A DNA stretch of 64,000 nucleotides from Gordonia spumicola (GCF_009932475.1 NZ_BJOV01000002.1:558001-622000); one strand, 5' to 3'; shown: positions 21,213-30,870, counted from the stretch's first letter. Notes: generated from the letters alone by a model not told the origin. Numbers and translations are program-made.

Positions 21213-21671
21213 TCAGCGAGTCCGGACGAATCCGTCGGGCGCCGTCGGCGGCTCTGCGGCGGCCGAAAGCTCAATGAGGGCCGAGCGGCGCTGGTCACGG
21301 ATTCGTTCCTGATAGGCCAAGACGTCGGCGAGCTGGATACGGCGGTGGCGGCCTGGTCGGGTCGAGGCGATCTCACCGGCGGTCAGCAGCCGGATGAGGG
21401 TAGGCCTACTGATTCCAAGGATGTCGGCCGCCTCCTGGGTTGTCAGCTGAGTGCGGTGCGGTGTGATGGTGACGGCGGTCCCGTCGGCGAGGTTGCTCAC
21501 TGCAGCGTGCAGGAGCCGACGCAGGTGGTCAGGAAGCTCAGCACCGCCACTACCATCAGAGAGAGTCAAAGCGCTCGGAGTCGCGAGGAGTCGTAGCAGA
21601 TCCTGCAGGTGCTCTGCATGGTCGCTGCCCCGGCCGGAGGGGAGGACCGTCTGCTCCATGAGTGAGGTCAT
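21213..21671 (-). CDS. Excisionase-like HTH protein, probable antitoxin/repressor
   Basis: 152 residues. A MerR/excisionase-type helix-turn-helix lies at about 77-122 (QLTTQEAADILGISRPTLIRLL, then GRHRRIQLADVLAY). The N-terminal half is probably a flexible or toxin-binding segment. It is the first gene of a two-gene unit with the PIN protein and is expected to bind its own promoter. ATG 21671 follows TAGACT and 6 nt on the minus strand, so the mRNA is likely leaderless; ATG 21659 is an alternative. I cannot tell which part neutralises the nuclease. Confidence 0.75.
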   Translation of the reverse strand: MTSLMEQTVLPSGRGSDHAEHLQDLLRLLATPSALTLSDGSGGAELPDHLRRLLHAAVSNLADGTAVTITPHRTQLTTQEAADILGISRPTLIRLLTAGEIASTRPGRHRRIQLADVLAYQERIRDQRRSALIELSAAAEPPTAPDGFVRTR

Positions 21672-21683
21672 ATAGCCAGTCTA
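21672..21683 (-). promoter_or_regulatory. Leaderless promoter of the TA pair, -10 TAGACT
   Basis: On the minus strand TAGACT (21683-21678) is followed by 6 nt and the antitoxin ATG. The short AT-rich stretch around it fits a -10 region. Confidence 0.45.
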
Positions 21684-21787
21684 ATTCGCAAGAATCGAAA
21701 ACGCGATGACTGCCGCAGGCGTGATCGGCCATGAAGCTCGCGGCAATCGCCTGAAACTGTGATGGTCATCGTGATTCCATCAATCAC

Positions 21788-23290
21788 GTGGACGTCCGAG
21801 TGAACACGATCGATTCCCTCCTGCGCCGGTCCGCGGCGCGCACCCCGAACGCGGTGGCCGTGCGGTTCGCCGACCGCGACTGGACCTACGCCGCACTCGA
21901 CGCGGCCGTCACCCGCGCAGCGGCCCGCCTCGCGGCGCTCGGACTGGAACCCGGCTCGCGGATCGCGGCGTTCGGCGTCAACTCCGACGCCTATCTGATC
22001 GGGTTCCTCGGCACCGTCCGCGCGGGTCTCGTTCACGTGCCTGTCAACTTCGCACTCAAGGCAGGCGAACTGCGATACCTGCTCGACGACTCCGGCGCGT
22101 CCGTCGTCCTCGTCGACCCCGCCCTGCGCCCGACACTGGACGAGGTTGCGGGCGACCTTCCCGTCATCGCCCTGCGCGACGCCGACGACAGTCTGCTCGC
22201 GTCGTCGTCCGACGGCGACGTCCCCGAGATCGACCGGGCGGTCGCGCCCACCGACCTCGCACAACTGCTGTACACGTCGGGGACGACGTCGGCGCCCAAG
22301 GGCGCGATGATGACGCACCAGGCGCTGGTGCACGAGTACGTGTCGTCGGTGATCGGGCTCGACTTCACCGCCGCCGACAACCCGCTGATCGCGATGCCGC
22401 TCTACCACTCGGCGGGCATGCACGTGTTCATGCTCCCGTACCTGTCGATCGGCGCGACCGTCTCGCTCATCGAGAAGCCCGACGTCGCCGAGACCCTGCG
22501 ACTGATCGAGGAGCGACGCATCGGCTCGCTGTTCCTCGCGCCGACCGTGTGGGTGCCTCTCGCCAACCATCCCGACCTGGACACCCGCGACCTCGGCTCC
22601 CTGACCAAGGCACAGTACGGGGCGTCGATCATGCCGGTCACGGTGCTGAACCGTCTCCGCGAGCGGTACCCGGACATCGGTTTCTACAACTGTTTCGGAC
22701 AGTCGGAGATCGGTCCGCTCGCCACCATCCTGCGCCCCGAGGAGCACGCCGACCGCCCGGCGTCGTGCGGTCGTCCCGCGTTCTTCGTCGAGACCCGCGT
22801 TGTCGACGCGAACGGCGACGACGTCCCGGTCGGCGAGTCGGGCGAGATCTGCTACCGCTCCCCACAACTGTGCAGCGGGTACTGGAACAAGCCCGACGCG
22901 ACCGCGGAGGCCTTCGTCGACGGATGGTTCCACTCCGGCGACCTCGTGACCTGCGACGACCAGGGCTACATCACCGTCGTCGACCGGATCAAGGACGTCA
23001 TCAACACCGGTGGTGTGCTCGTAGCCTCCCGCGAGGTGGAGGACGCCGTGTACCTGCATCCGGCGGTCGCCGAGGTCGCCGTGATCGGGACTCCCGATGA
23101 GAAGTGGATCGAAGCGGTCACCGCCGTGGTCGTCGTCAAGGGCGGCGAGTCCGTGACGGCGGACGAGCTGATCGCGTTCGTCAAGGAGCGCATCGCACCG
23201 TTCAAGGTTCCGAAATCGGTGCTGTTCGTCGACGAGCTCCCCCGCAATCAGAGCGGGAAGCTGCTCAAGCGCGAGCTGCGCGCCGTCTGA
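21788..23290 (+). CDS. Acyl-CoA synthetase (FadD-type, AMP-forming)
   Basis: 500 residues of the ANL superfamily. The phosphate loop is LLYTSGTTSAPKGAMMTH, the adenine-binding motif is YNCFGQSEIG, the hinge region is DGWFHSGDLVT followed by VDRIKDVINTGG, and the catalytic Lys lies in NQSGKLLKREL near the C-terminus. It should activate a fatty or aromatic carboxylate to its acyl-CoA via an acyl-adenylate. Specificity cannot be inferred. GTG 21788 is the longest start; GTG 21800 (VNTIDSLL) is equally possible. It diverges from the TA pair and stands alone. Confidence 0.9.
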   Translation: MDVRVNTIDSLLRRSAARTPNAVAVRFADRDWTYAALDAAVTRAAARLAALGLEPGSRIAAFGVNSDAYLIGFLGTVRAGLVHVPVNFALKAGELRYLLDDSGASVVLVDPALRPTLDEVAGDLPVIALRDADDSLLASSSDGDVPEIDRAVAPTDLAQLLYTSGTTSAPKGAMMTHQALVHEYVSSVIGLDFTAADNPLIAMPLYHSAGMHVFMLPYLSIGATVSLIEKPDVAETLRLIEERRIGSLFLAPTVWVPLANHPDLDTRDLGSLTKAQYGASIMPVTVLNRLRERYPDIGFYNCFGQSEIGPLATILRPEEHADRPASCGRPAFFVETRVVDANGDDVPVGESGEICYRSPQLCSGYWNKPDATAEAFVDGWFHSGDLVTCDDQGYITVVDRIKDVINTGGVLVASREVEDAVYLHPAVAEVAVIGTPDEKWIEAVTAVVVVKGGESVTADELIAFVKERIAPFKVPKSVLFVDELPRNQSGKLLKRELRAV

Positions 23291-23395
23291 TCTCGCCGGA
23301 TTCGGCAACATCGGAGGAGACTCGGACGCCGCCGTGCGAGGATCGATCATCCGGAGCGGTCCGCCCGTGTGTACCGACAAAGTGAAAGCAGGAGC

Positions 23396-23926
23396 ATGTC
23401 CGACCTGAACGACCTCATCGACGGTCTCCCCATCGACGATCTCGCCGCCCAATTGGGCGCCGACCCCGCAGACGTGCGAGCGGCCGTGGAACAGGCGGTT
23501 CCCACCCTGGTCGCGGGCGTCGCCGCCAAGAAGGACCGCGGCGAGGACGTCGACGACGTCCTGGCGGCCAGCCAGGGCGACGCCCCCGAAGGCGAACAGC
23601 TCGTGCACTCGCTGTTCGGCAACGACAGCGACGACGTCGCGGCGGCCGTGAGCGGAGCCGTCCCGGTCGCGGGCGTCGACCAGTCGCTGGTCAAAAAGCT
23701 GCTGCCGCTGCTCGCCCCGATCGTCCTGAGCTACGTGCTGAGCAAGGTCGGCGGAAAGACCTCGGGAGGCGGACTCGGAGACGTCCTGGGAGGCATCCTC
23801 GGAGGCGGCGGCAAGACCGGCGGCATCGATCTCGGGAGCGTCCTCGGCGGGGTTCTCGGCGGCGGCAAGAGCGGCGGCGACAACCCGCTGGGCGGAATCC
23901 TCGGCAGCATCCTCGGCGGGAAGTAG
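23396..23926 (+). CDS. DUF937 domain protein with Gly-rich tail
   Basis: 176 residues. Residues 1-110 are a DUF937-type region ([20 protein letters not shown], then [22 protein letters not shown]). The tail repeats Gly-rich segments of the form [19 protein letters not shown] and [11 protein letters not shown]937 proteins are widespread and of unknown function. ATG 23396 has AGGAG close upstream; a longer in-frame start at 23369 lacks this. It precedes catalase but with a 118-bp gap. Confidence 0.8.
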   Translation: MSDLNDLIDGLPIDDLAAQLGADPADVRAAVEQAVPTLVAGVAAKKDRGEDVDDVLAASQGDAPEGEQLVHSLFGNDSDDVAAAVSGAVPVAGVDQSLVKKLLPLLAPIVLSYVLSKVGGKTSGGGLGDVLGGILGGGGKTGGIDLGSVLGGVLGGGKSGGDNPLGGILGSILGGK

Positions 23927-24044
23927 CGCCTGGCCTGCGCATCCCCGCAGACTCCTGCATGTCGTCCGAACGGTCGATAGTGTCGGAAGCGGGGCCGGGA
24001 TCATCCGGCTCCGCAGCCCGCACTCAACCACTCGGGAGGGTGAC

Positions 24045-25496
24045 ATGTCCGAGGAGACCAGCAACTACACGACGACCGACTCCGGCGCCCCCGCGGGAAG
24101 CGACGAGCACTCGCTGACCGTCGGCCCGGCGGGGCCCATCGTCCTGCACGACCACTACCTGATCGAACAGATGGCGCAGTTCAACCGGGAGCGGATCCCG
24201 GAGCGCCAGCCGCATGCCAAGGGAAGTGGCGCGTTCGGCACATTCGAGACCACGTCCGACGTGTCGCGGTACACGTGCGCGTCCCTGTTCCAGCCCGGTG
24301 CGTCGACCGAGCTGGTGGCGCGGTTCTCGACAGTGGCAGGCGAACGCGGGAGCCCGGACACGTGGCGTGACCCTCGCGGATTCGCGGTGAAGTTCTACAC
24401 GGACGACGGCGTGTACGACATGGTCGGGAACAACACACCGGTGTTCTTCATCAAGGATCCGATGAAGTTCCAGCACTTCATCCGGTCGCAGAAGCGTCGG
24501 GCCGACAACAACCTCCGCGATCACGACATGCAGTGGGACTTCTGGACGTTGTCGCCCGAGTCCGCGCACCAGGTCACGTGGCTGATGGGCGACCGCGGCA
24601 TTCCGAAGACCTGGCGTCACATGAACGGGTACAGCTCGCACACCTACCTGTGGGTGAACGCCGACGGCGTCAAACACTGGGTGAAGTACCACTTCATCAG
24701 CGACCAGGGCGTCGAGTTCCTCACACAAGACGACGCCGACCGTCTCGCGGGCTCGGACGGCGATCACCACGTCCGGGACCTGTTCGACTCGATCGCCGCG
24801 GGCGATCACCCCAGTTGGACGCTCAAGGTGCAGCTGATGCCGTTCGACGCGGCCGCCGACTACCGGTTCAACCCGTTCGACCTCACCAAGGTGTGGCCGC
24901 ACGCCGACTACCCGCTGCACGAGGTCGGTCGGATGACGCTGCACACCAACCCGACGGACAACCACGCCCAGATCGAGCAGGCCGCGTTCGAGCCGAGCAA
25001 CGTCGTGCCGGGCATCGGCTTCAGTCCCGACCGCATGCTCCTCGGCCGCGTGTTCGCCTATGCGGACGCCCATCGCGCCCGCCTCGGAGCCAACTACAAG
25101 CAGATCCCGGTCAACCGTCCGCACAACGAGGTCCGGAGCTATTCGAAGGACGGCGCCATGCGCATCGATCCGGTGACCGACCCCGTCTACGCGCCGAACT
25201 CGAAGGGCGGGCCCGCGGCGACCTACTCCGGTCCCCCTCAGCCGCAGTGGGCGGCGGACGGCGACATCGTCCGTTCCGCGTACGTCGACCACGCGGAGGA
25301 CGACGACTTCGGGCAGGCGGGGACGCTCGTACGCGACGTCCTCGACGACGCCGCGCGTGATCGTCTCGCGGACAACGTCGCGGGACACCTGTCGGACGGA
25401 GTGAGCGAACCGGTCCTGCAGCGGGCCTTCGAGTACTGGCGCAACGTCGACCCCGATCTGGGCACGAGCATCGAACAACGGGTCCGAGCGGGCTGA
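24045..25496 (+). CDS. katA: Monofunctional haem catalase
   Basis: 483 residues, the length of small-subunit (clade 3) catalases. The distal His lies in [16 protein letters not shown] (His57). [20 protein letters not shown] and the conserved [11 protein letters not shown] follow. The haem-ligand Tyr lies in [14 protein letters not shown] (Tyr339). It dismutes hydrogen peroxide to water and oxygen in the cytosol. GGGAGG lies 6 nt before ATG 24045. No OxyR or Fur-type regulator is adjacent. It is separate from any bifunctional KatG. Confidence 0.95.
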   Translation: MSEETSNYTTTDSGAPAGSDEHSLTVGPAGPIVLHDHYLIEQMAQFNRERIPERQPHAKGSGAFGTFETTSDVSRYTCASLFQPGASTELVARFSTVAGERGSPDTWRDPRGFAVKFYTDDGVYDMVGNNTPVFFIKDPMKFQHFIRSQKRRADNNLRDHDMQWDFWTLSPESAHQVTWLMGDRGIPKTWRHMNGYSSHTYLWVNADGVKHWVKYHFISDQGVEFLTQDDADRLAGSDGDHHVRDLFDSIAAGDHPSWTLKVQLMPFDAAADYRFNPFDLTKVWPHADYPLHEVGRMTLHTNPTDNHAQIEQAAFEPSNVVPGIGFSPDRMLLGRVFAYADAHRARLGANYKQIPVNRPHNEVRSYSKDGAMRIDPVTDPVYAPNSKGGPAATYSGPPQPQWAADGDIVRSAYVDHAEDDDFGQAGTLVRDVLDDAARDRLADNVAGHLSDGVSEPVLQRAFEYWRNVDPDLGTSIEQRVRAG

Positions 25497-25555
25497 GGCA
25501 GACTGGACCGGTCCGTCCGACCGCCGGACGAGGACGCTACGAGAGGAAGTCTCCG

Positions 25556-25839
25556 ATGAATCTGCTCTCTGCCGCAGCTCGTGCCTTGACCGGCGCACCG
25601 TACGTCAAGCTCGGCTACGACGCGGCGACCGCGCCGGGAATGCGCGTGAACGCGGCGGCGCCGCTCCTGGACAAGCTCCCGCTGCCCGTGGACAACGAGA
25701 CCGTGGTCCGCGCCAACGGCGCGGCTCAGGCGATCGGCGGCGCGCTCATCGTCGCCGGTGTCGGCAGCAGGTGCAGTTCCTGAAGAACGTGGCGATGGCC
25801 GGCGGCCTGGTCGCGATCATCGCGAGCGGCCGAAAGTAG
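25556..25839 (+). pseudogene. DoxX-like membrane protein gene with internal out-of-frame deletion
   Basis: From ATG 25556 the product starts like a DoxX-family protein (MNLLSAAARALTGAPYVKLG, then NAAAPLLDKLPLP and ANGAAQAIGGALIVAG). It then stops 6 codons later, in frame, at about 25783. In another frame the expected C-terminus resumes at ~25761 (QQVQFLKNVAMAGGLVAIIASGRK) and ends at 25839. The middle helices are missing and the join is out of frame. The parent would be a ~130-residue, four-helix membrane protein. This looks like a decayed gene. Confidence 0.65.
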
Positions 25840-25842
25840 TCG

Positions 25843-26106
25843 TCACTCCTCCCAGCGCTCCGACGCGCTGGGATACCGAACCCGCAGGTAGCTGTACAGG
25901 TACGTGCTGACGAGGATCGCGATCACCGATCCGACGGCCCACCACAGCCACGGGTTCAGCAGGCTGTCCCGGAATGCGGCGACGATCCACGCGAAGACGC
26001 AGAATGTCGCGAGGATCGTCGCCAGCACCCTGACCACCAGCACGACGGTGGTGAGGATCGACCAGACTGTGCGACGTCCCCTGTCGGGATCGGGGTGCTT
26101 ACCCAT
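25843..26106 (-). CDS. Small membrane protein with two helices
   Basis: 87 residues. Helices at about 15-43 (VWSILTTVVLVVRVLATILATFCVFAWIV) and 52-72 (LWWAVGSVIAILVSTYLYSYL) are joined by a short loop. A basic start and acidic end (SASERWEE) flank them. I recognise no family. It is convergent with the decayed DoxX-like gene and divergent from the YccF gene. Confidence 0.65.
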   Translation of the reverse strand: MGKHPDPDRGRRTVWSILTTVVLVVRVLATILATFCVFAWIVAAFRDSLLNPWLWWAVGSVIAILVSTYLYSYLRVRYPSASERWEE

Positions 26107-26140
26107 CCCGCAACCCTATGCGGCGGTGGATGATGGACGC

Positions 26141-26539
26141 ATGAGAACGCTCCTGAACATCATCTGGCTGGTCCTCTGCGGATTCTGGATGGCCGTCGGA
26201 TACGCCCTGGCCGGCGTCGTCTGCTGCATCCTGATCGTCACCATCCCGTTCGGGATCGCGTCGTTCCGCATCGCCGGGTACGCGTTGTGGCCGTTCGGGC
26301 GGACCACCGTGCCCAAGCCCCAGTCGGGCACGGCGTCGCTGATCGGCAACGTGATCTGGATGGTCGTCGCGGGCATCTGGCTCGCCATCGGCCACATCAC
26401 GACGGGCATAGCCCTGTGCGCCACGATCATCGGCATCCCGATGGGCATCGCCAGCTTCAAGATGATCCCGATCTCGCTCATGCCGCTCGGCGTCGACATC
26501 GTGCCCGTCGACGCCGTGCGGTCGGGCGCGGCGTACTGA
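26141..26539 (+). CDS. YccF-domain inner membrane protein
   Basis: 132 residues made of two YccF repeats. Each has a hydrophobic helix pair and a GIASF motif (IPFGIASFRIAGYALWPFG and IPMGIASFKMIPISLMPLG). YccF proteins are small integral membrane proteins of unknown function. ATG 26141 was chosen because the upstream in-frame extension overlaps the divergent membrane-protein gene. It is convergent with the large chaperone-partner gene, 12 bp away. Confidence 0.85.
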   Translation: MRTLLNIIWLVLCGFWMAVGYALAGVVCCILIVTIPFGIASFRIAGYALWPFGRTTVPKPQSGTASLIGNVIWMVVAGIWLAIGHITTGIALCATIIGIPMGIASFKMIPISLMPLGVDIVPVDAVRSGAAY

Positions 26540-26551
26540 CGGCGACGATCA

Positions 26552-28573
26552 TCACCCCTCATCGGCGGCCACGGCACGAGCGTTCGGACCGAACGACGAC
26601 GCGATGACAAGACCTCCGTCGTTGTCACGTCGACAACTCGCCACCGCCACGTGGCATGGCCGTGTCAGCTCGGCTGGAATGACGAATCCGCCGTCGAGTT
26701 CGTAGCGCGTGATCGTCACTTTGCGTGGTGTCGAGCGCGGGTCGTCGGGAGCGCTCGGGGGTTCGTCTCCGCGAACGACGACCATCACCTCGGTGACGCC
26801 GGGCGGCCAGACGAACGTCACCCGATCCACGGTCGCCGCCACCCCGCCCACAGGCGGCAGATCCGGGTCGGGCACTCGCGGCCGGCGCCGGACGGGAGCG
26901 GCCGGTTCGACCGTCTCCCCGGAGCGGGCCGGTACCGAATGCCGACCGTCGACGATCGTCGTGACCTCGTACACCGGGACGTCGACGCCGAGCGAGCCGC
27001 CATCCTCCAATTCGGTCGCGGCGGTACGTCCGACCGTCTGTTGTCGACCGTCCGGCGTGTGCCGGACGACTCGGTAACTCGCGTCGGATTCGGGTGACGG
27101 CAGCCAACTCACCCGGACCGAGCCGTCGGCGGTCCTCTCGGCGGACACCGGGCCCGCAGGACTCACCGCGCCCGCGTCCGACGGGGCGGCGTCGAGCAAC
27201 CGCCGGGTGTTCTCGAGGGCCTCGGCAAGTCTCGGACCCGACGCACGGAGGATGTCGATGTCGGCGGCATGGCGCGCCAACCATTCCAACAACTCCAGCG
27301 CGGAGGCGTGGTTCCCCGCCGCCACGTCCGTCTCCGCCTGCCGCCACCGCTGCTGCGCGTCGCGGATGGCACGGTCGACTTCGTCGGCGAAGGCCTCGAT
27401 CTGCCGCCCGGCGTCGACGTCGTCGCCCGCCAGGCGGCGGGCGCGCTTGAGCAGTGACCGCGCCTGCACCGGTCGACCTTCGCGCAGCATGCCGCGCGCC
27501 TCACGCAGCGGCTCGGCCCAGTCGCGGCGCGGCGCGGCGGCCGTCTGGCGGGCGGCGACGTCGGCTGTCACCGTCGCACCGAACTCGGCTGCTATCGACT
27601 CGATCAGCCTTCCCGCCCCGATCGGTCCCGCACCTCGGTCGATCGCCTCCTGGAGCAGGAAGTCTCGATCCTCGGCGAGGAGTTCGTCCTCGATCAGGAC
27701 GGCCGCGCGGATCCGAGGACGCAGAAAGTCCGCGATCCGGCCGGTCATGACGTCGGCGTAGGCGGCGGCGGTCGCCGGGTCATCGAGAAGTACGTCTCGC
27801 ACATGCAGGAGCAGTTCGTCGATCACGGCGCGCATCCGTCCGGCGCCGAGTTCCCGAGCGCGTCGCGACAACGATTCCGTCCGCGCCTGCACCTCGGCGC
27901 GGTTGTCGGCGTCGTCCAACGTCAGGAACAGCAGACCGAACAGCGTCGGTGTCGGTGCCTCGTCCCGCAGGCGGTTGAACTCGCCGAGGAGTTCGTCGAT
28001 CTGTTCGAGTCGACGGTCGGTCAGGGTCGACGAATCCGTCGACGACGACTGTGGTGTCGATGCGCCGTCGTCGACTGTTCGGTACCGCCTCAGTCTCGTC
28101 GCGACCTCGTCCGGGGTGAGTCCCCCCATCGCCCCCACGTCGTCGAGACCGGCCCGCTTGGACGTCGGGATTCCGCCGTATCGGGCCTGCAGACGTTCGA
28201 TCGCGCTGTCGAGCAGGCGATACCGTTCGGCATCGCGAACGGCTCGGCGCGCGGCCACCACTCCCGCCTGAGCCGCTCTGGCCGCCGCGAACCGCAGCCC
28301 CGCCGACCGGGTCTCGTGTTCGGCGACGAGCCGACCGACGAGCACCCGATACTTGGGGTGGTCGCGATGTTTCTGCCAGAACGCCCACACCTCGTCGATG
28401 CGGGCCGCGACCACGTCGTCCGGCAGTGCGCCGGCAGATTCGAGGGGAATGTCGTACAGCTCGAACACGTCGGACGCGTCGGGACCGCCGCGACGTTCGA
28501 CCGCCGCCAGCACTCGCTTGCGGTAGTCGTTGGGGACGAAGGGGTGCAACGCAGGAATGCTCATCGCCGACAC
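26552..28573 (-). CDS. Large helical/FN3 protein coupled to an Hsp70, unknown function
   Basis: 673 residues. Residues 1-110 are helical with the unusual segment EVWAFWQKHRDHPKYRVLVG. 170-300 and 345-465 are long charged helices, TPR-like in feel (ARSLLKRARRLAGDDVDAG, then NHASALELLEWLARHAAD). About 473-553 and 571-665 are two beta domains resembling fibronectin type III (GSVRVSWLPSPESDASYRVVR). There is no J-domain HPD motif and no signal peptide. GTG 28573 follows the hsp70 stop directly, so the two are translationally coupled; ATG 28564 is an alternative start. I infer a partner or client-recruiting role for the Hsp70, but no family is recognised. Confidence 0.6.
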   Translation of the reverse strand: MSAMSIPALHPFVPNDYRKRVLAAVERRGGPDASDVFELYDIPLESAGALPDDVVAARIDEVWAFWQKHRDHPKYRVLVGRLVAEHETRSAGLRFAAARAAQAGVVAARRAVRDAERYRLLDSAIERLQARYGGIPTSKRAGLDDVGAMGGLTPDEVATRLRRYRTVDDGASTPQSSSTDSSTLTDRRLEQIDELLGEFNRLRDEAPTPTLFGLLFLTLDDADNRAEVQARTESLSRRARELGAGRMRAVIDELLLHVRDVLLDDPATAAAYADVMTGRIADFLRPRIRAAVLIEDELLAEDRDFLLQEAIDRGAGPIGAGRLIESIAAEFGATVTADVAARQTAAAPRRDWAEPLREARGMLREGRPVQARSLLKRARRLAGDDVDAGRQIEAFADEVDRAIRDAQQRWRQAETDVAAGNHASALELLEWLARHAADIDILRASGPRLAEALENTRRLLDAAPSDAGAVSPAGPVSAERTADGSVRVSWLPSPESDASYRVVRHTPDGRQQTVGRTAATELEDGGSLGVDVPVYEVTTIVDGRHSVPARSGETVEPAAPVRRRPRVPDPDLPPVGGVAATVDRVTFVWPPGVTEVMVVVRGDEPPSAPDDPRSTPRKVTITRYELDGGFVIPAELTRPCHVAVASCRRDNDGGLVIASSFGPNARAVAADEG

Positions 28574-30250
28574 TCAGACATCGCGTCGACGAGTACGGTG
28601 AACCTGGTCGAGTTCGCGGGCCACCTCGGCCTGCGACAACGTGGCACCCGTCCGGGCCGACATGGTCAGCGGGATCTGCGCTTCGACGTGGAACGCGGTC
28701 ACGTGCAGCACTCCGTCGAAGCCCATCTCGAATGTCACCTGGACTTCGCTGCCCTCGTCGTAGCCGAACGGAATGTCGGTGATGCTGCCCTCGATGAGCA
28801 CTTTCGCGTCCTCCGGATGCGGTGACAGGGCCTGCCCCTGCTGTTCGACGACGGTCAGCTCGATACGATCCTGGTTCGCTCGCATGGTGCCGAACGATCG
28901 ACGGACCCGGATCGGCAGCGTCTGATTTCGACGCACCAGCCAGGTCGCCTCCATGTCACCGCCGCGTCCGACCGCGAGCACCCCGAACCCGCGGGAGACG
29001 ACGGTGTCGACGGTGATCTCCAGCATCCGTCGGACACCGGCGACGGGTAGCCCGAACGCGGCCGCCACCCGCGCGCACGCGCCGTCGACGTCGCCCGGTT
29101 CGGCGGTGAACAGCGGTGCACCGTCGGACAGACGGCCGCGTGTACGCAGATCGGCCGCGACGAGACGTTCGATCTCGAGCTTCTCGCCGTACACGGCTGC
29201 ACCGCGGGCCACCGCAAGATCGGGGTCGGTGAGCTCCGGCGTGATGCCGAGCGCGGCACCGACCTCACGGGCGACCGCCGGCATCCGGGACGACCCGCCC
29301 ACCAGCAGTATTCGACTCAGCCTGGTGACGCCCCGGTCGCGGGCGGCCGTGACGCACGCCCGCGTGAGGTCGAGCGTCCGGCTCAGCAGTCCGGCGGTGA
29401 GTTCTTCGAGGTCGGCTCGGGACACGGTGATCACCGACCGCGCCCCGTCGTGCGCGATGATGACCGTCGTCGACTCGGCGTCGGTCAGCTCGTGCTTCGC
29501 ACGCTCGGCGGCGAGGATCAGCGCCTGCGAACCGGCCGAATCGTCGAGCGGGTCCTCGGCGTCGGGATGCTCGTCGCAGAACCGACGGGACAGGTGGAGT
29601 GCGAGGCGTTCGTCCCAGTCGGCGCCGCCGAGCTGATGATCTCCCTCCACCGCAAGCACCGAGATCCGGCGGTCGGCGAGTTCGATCACCGTCGCATCGA
29701 ACGTTCCGCCGCCGAGGTCGTAGACGAGGACGGTCTCGTCGGTGCTTCCCGACGCGGCGGTCGTGTCGGTCAGGCGCCGAAAACCGTACGACAGCGCGGC
29801 CGCGATCGGCTCGGACAGCACGCCGACCACGTCGAGGCCCGCATACGTGCCCGCCTGTACGGTTGCCCGTCGCTCCTCGTCTCCGAAGTAGGCGGGGACC
29901 GTGATCACCGCGCGCTCCACCTTCTCGCCGGCGAAAGCGGCGTCGGAGGCCAACGACTTGAGGATCAGGGCGGAGATCGCCGGAGCCGACCACGTCTGCC
30001 CGTGGGCGACGAACCTCCAGTCGGCGTCGCCCATCCGCCGTTTGACGAGCACGCAGACATTGTCGGGGTCCAGGCGTGCCTGGCGTCGGGCGCCCTCACC
30101 GACCACATGATCGTTCGCGCTCGGGAGGAGGACCACCGACGGCGTGGTCGGGACGCCGCCCAGCCCGATCACCACCTCGGGGCGTCCATCGGCATCGATC
30201 GTCGCAATCGCGGAGTTGGTGGTTCCCAGGTCGATTCCGTATACACCCAC
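28574..30250 (-). CDS. Hsp70-family chaperone lacking the C-terminal lid
   Basis: 558 residues. The nucleotide-binding domain is complete: GIDLGTTNSAIA (phosphate 1), VYDLGGGTFDATV (phosphate 2) and LVGGSSRMPAV (adenosine). A beta substrate-binding domain follows (about 395-530, ending FEMGFDGVLHVTAFHVEA), but the helical lid of DnaK is reduced to ~25 residues. This is not a housekeeping DnaK (about 620 aa). GTG 30250 was chosen because it opens VYGIDLGTTN and lies 8 nt after TACGAT. It forms a unit with the helical/FN3 protein and diverges from a GrpE-like gene, so it probably has its own exchange factor. Confidence 0.88.
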   Translation of the reverse strand: MGVYGIDLGTTNSAIATIDADGRPEVVIGLGGVPTTPSVVLLPSANDHVVGEGARRQARLDPDNVCVLVKRRMGDADWRFVAHGQTWSAPAISALILKSLASDAAFAGEKVERAVITVPAYFGDEERRATVQAGTYAGLDVVGVLSEPIAAALSYGFRRLTDTTAASGSTDETVLVYDLGGGTFDATVIELADRRISVLAVEGDHQLGGADWDERLALHLSRRFCDEHPDAEDPLDDSAGSQALILAAERAKHELTDAESTTVIIAHDGARSVITVSRADLEELTAGLLSRTLDLTRACVTAARDRGVTRLSRILLVGGSSRMPAVAREVGAALGITPELTDPDLAVARGAAVYGEKLEIERLVAADLRTRGRLSDGAPLFTAEPGDVDGACARVAAAFGLPVAGVRRMLEITVDTVVSRGFGVLAVGRGGDMEATWLVRRNQTLPIRVRRSFGTMRANQDRIELTVVEQQGQALSPHPEDAKVLIEGSITDIPFGYDEGSEVQVTFEMGFDGVLHVTAFHVEAQIPLTMSARTGATLSQAEVARELDQVHRTRRRDV

Positions 30251-30264
30251 GATCGGGGATCGTA
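30251..30264 (-). promoter_or_regulatory. Leaderless-type promoter of the Hsp70 gene, -10 TACGAT
   Basis: On the minus strand TACGAT (30264-30259) stands 8 nt before GTG 30250. No ribosome site precedes the GTG. I see no HspR/HAIR or CIRCE repeat nearby. Confidence 0.4.
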
Positions 30265-30340
30265 ACAGCGGCGGCGACGCCGTGCCGCCGCTCAAATGAT
30301 CCACCCCGAAACAAGTCCGCACCGCTGACACAATGCGACC

Positions 30341-30856
30341 ATGGACCGCGTGAGCCCCGATGCCGAGTCAGACGCAGGCCCCGAGTCTGCGACCATCGCA
30401 CAGGTTGCCGAGACTGTCGAGGACCTGGCTCGGGTGATCGCCCGGCAGGCGCAGACCCTCGATCGACTCGTCGAGTCGGACCGCAGTCGTGAAAGGCTGG
30501 CCGCCGCGGGCGCCGACCTGCCCCTGCTGGTCGACCTGTTCGCCCTCTACACCGATGCGACCCTGTGCGCCGAGAGCGCCGACGACGCCGATCGTGCCGC
30601 GTTCGCAGCGATCGCCGCCGGGCTCGATCGGGTGATCAGCGGGCGGCGCGGAGTCCTTGTCGTCCCCTCGCCCGGTGCGACGTTCGACGCCCGCACCATG
30701 GAGGCCGTCGACGTCGTCGACACCGGCGACGTCGCCGACACCGGCGACGTCGCCGAGGATCGCACGGTCGCTCGGCTGGTTCGGCCGGGACTTCAGGTGG
30801 GCGACCGGTCGGTCCGCGCGGCGGCGGTGATCGTCCGTCGGCATCGACACCGTTGA
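30341..30856 (+). CDS. GrpE-like nucleotide exchange factor
   Basis: 171 residues. A coiled-coil helix (IAQVAETVEDLARVIARQAQTLDRLVESDRSRERL, given here only as its span 22-55) leads to a small beta domain with the GrpE signature: FDARTMEAVDVVDTGD, then TVARLVRPGLQVGDRSVRAAAVIV. An Asp-Thr-Gly-Asp-Val-Ala direct repeat interrupts the beta domain. GrpE releases ADP from Hsp70. This copy diverges from the lidless hsp70 gene by 90 bp and is probably dedicated to it, while a housekeeping grpE should exist elsewhere. ATG 30341 has CACAAT 6 nt upstream. Confidence 0.78.
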   Translation: MDRVSPDAESDAGPESATIAQVAETVEDLARVIARQAQTLDRLVESDRSRERLAAAGADLPLLVDLFALYTDATLCAESADDADRAAFAAIAAGLDRVISGRRGVLVVPSPGATFDARTMEAVDVVDTGDVADTGDVAEDRTVARLVRPGLQVGDRSVRAAAVIVRRHRHR

Positions 30857-30870
30857 CGCCCCTTCGCTCA

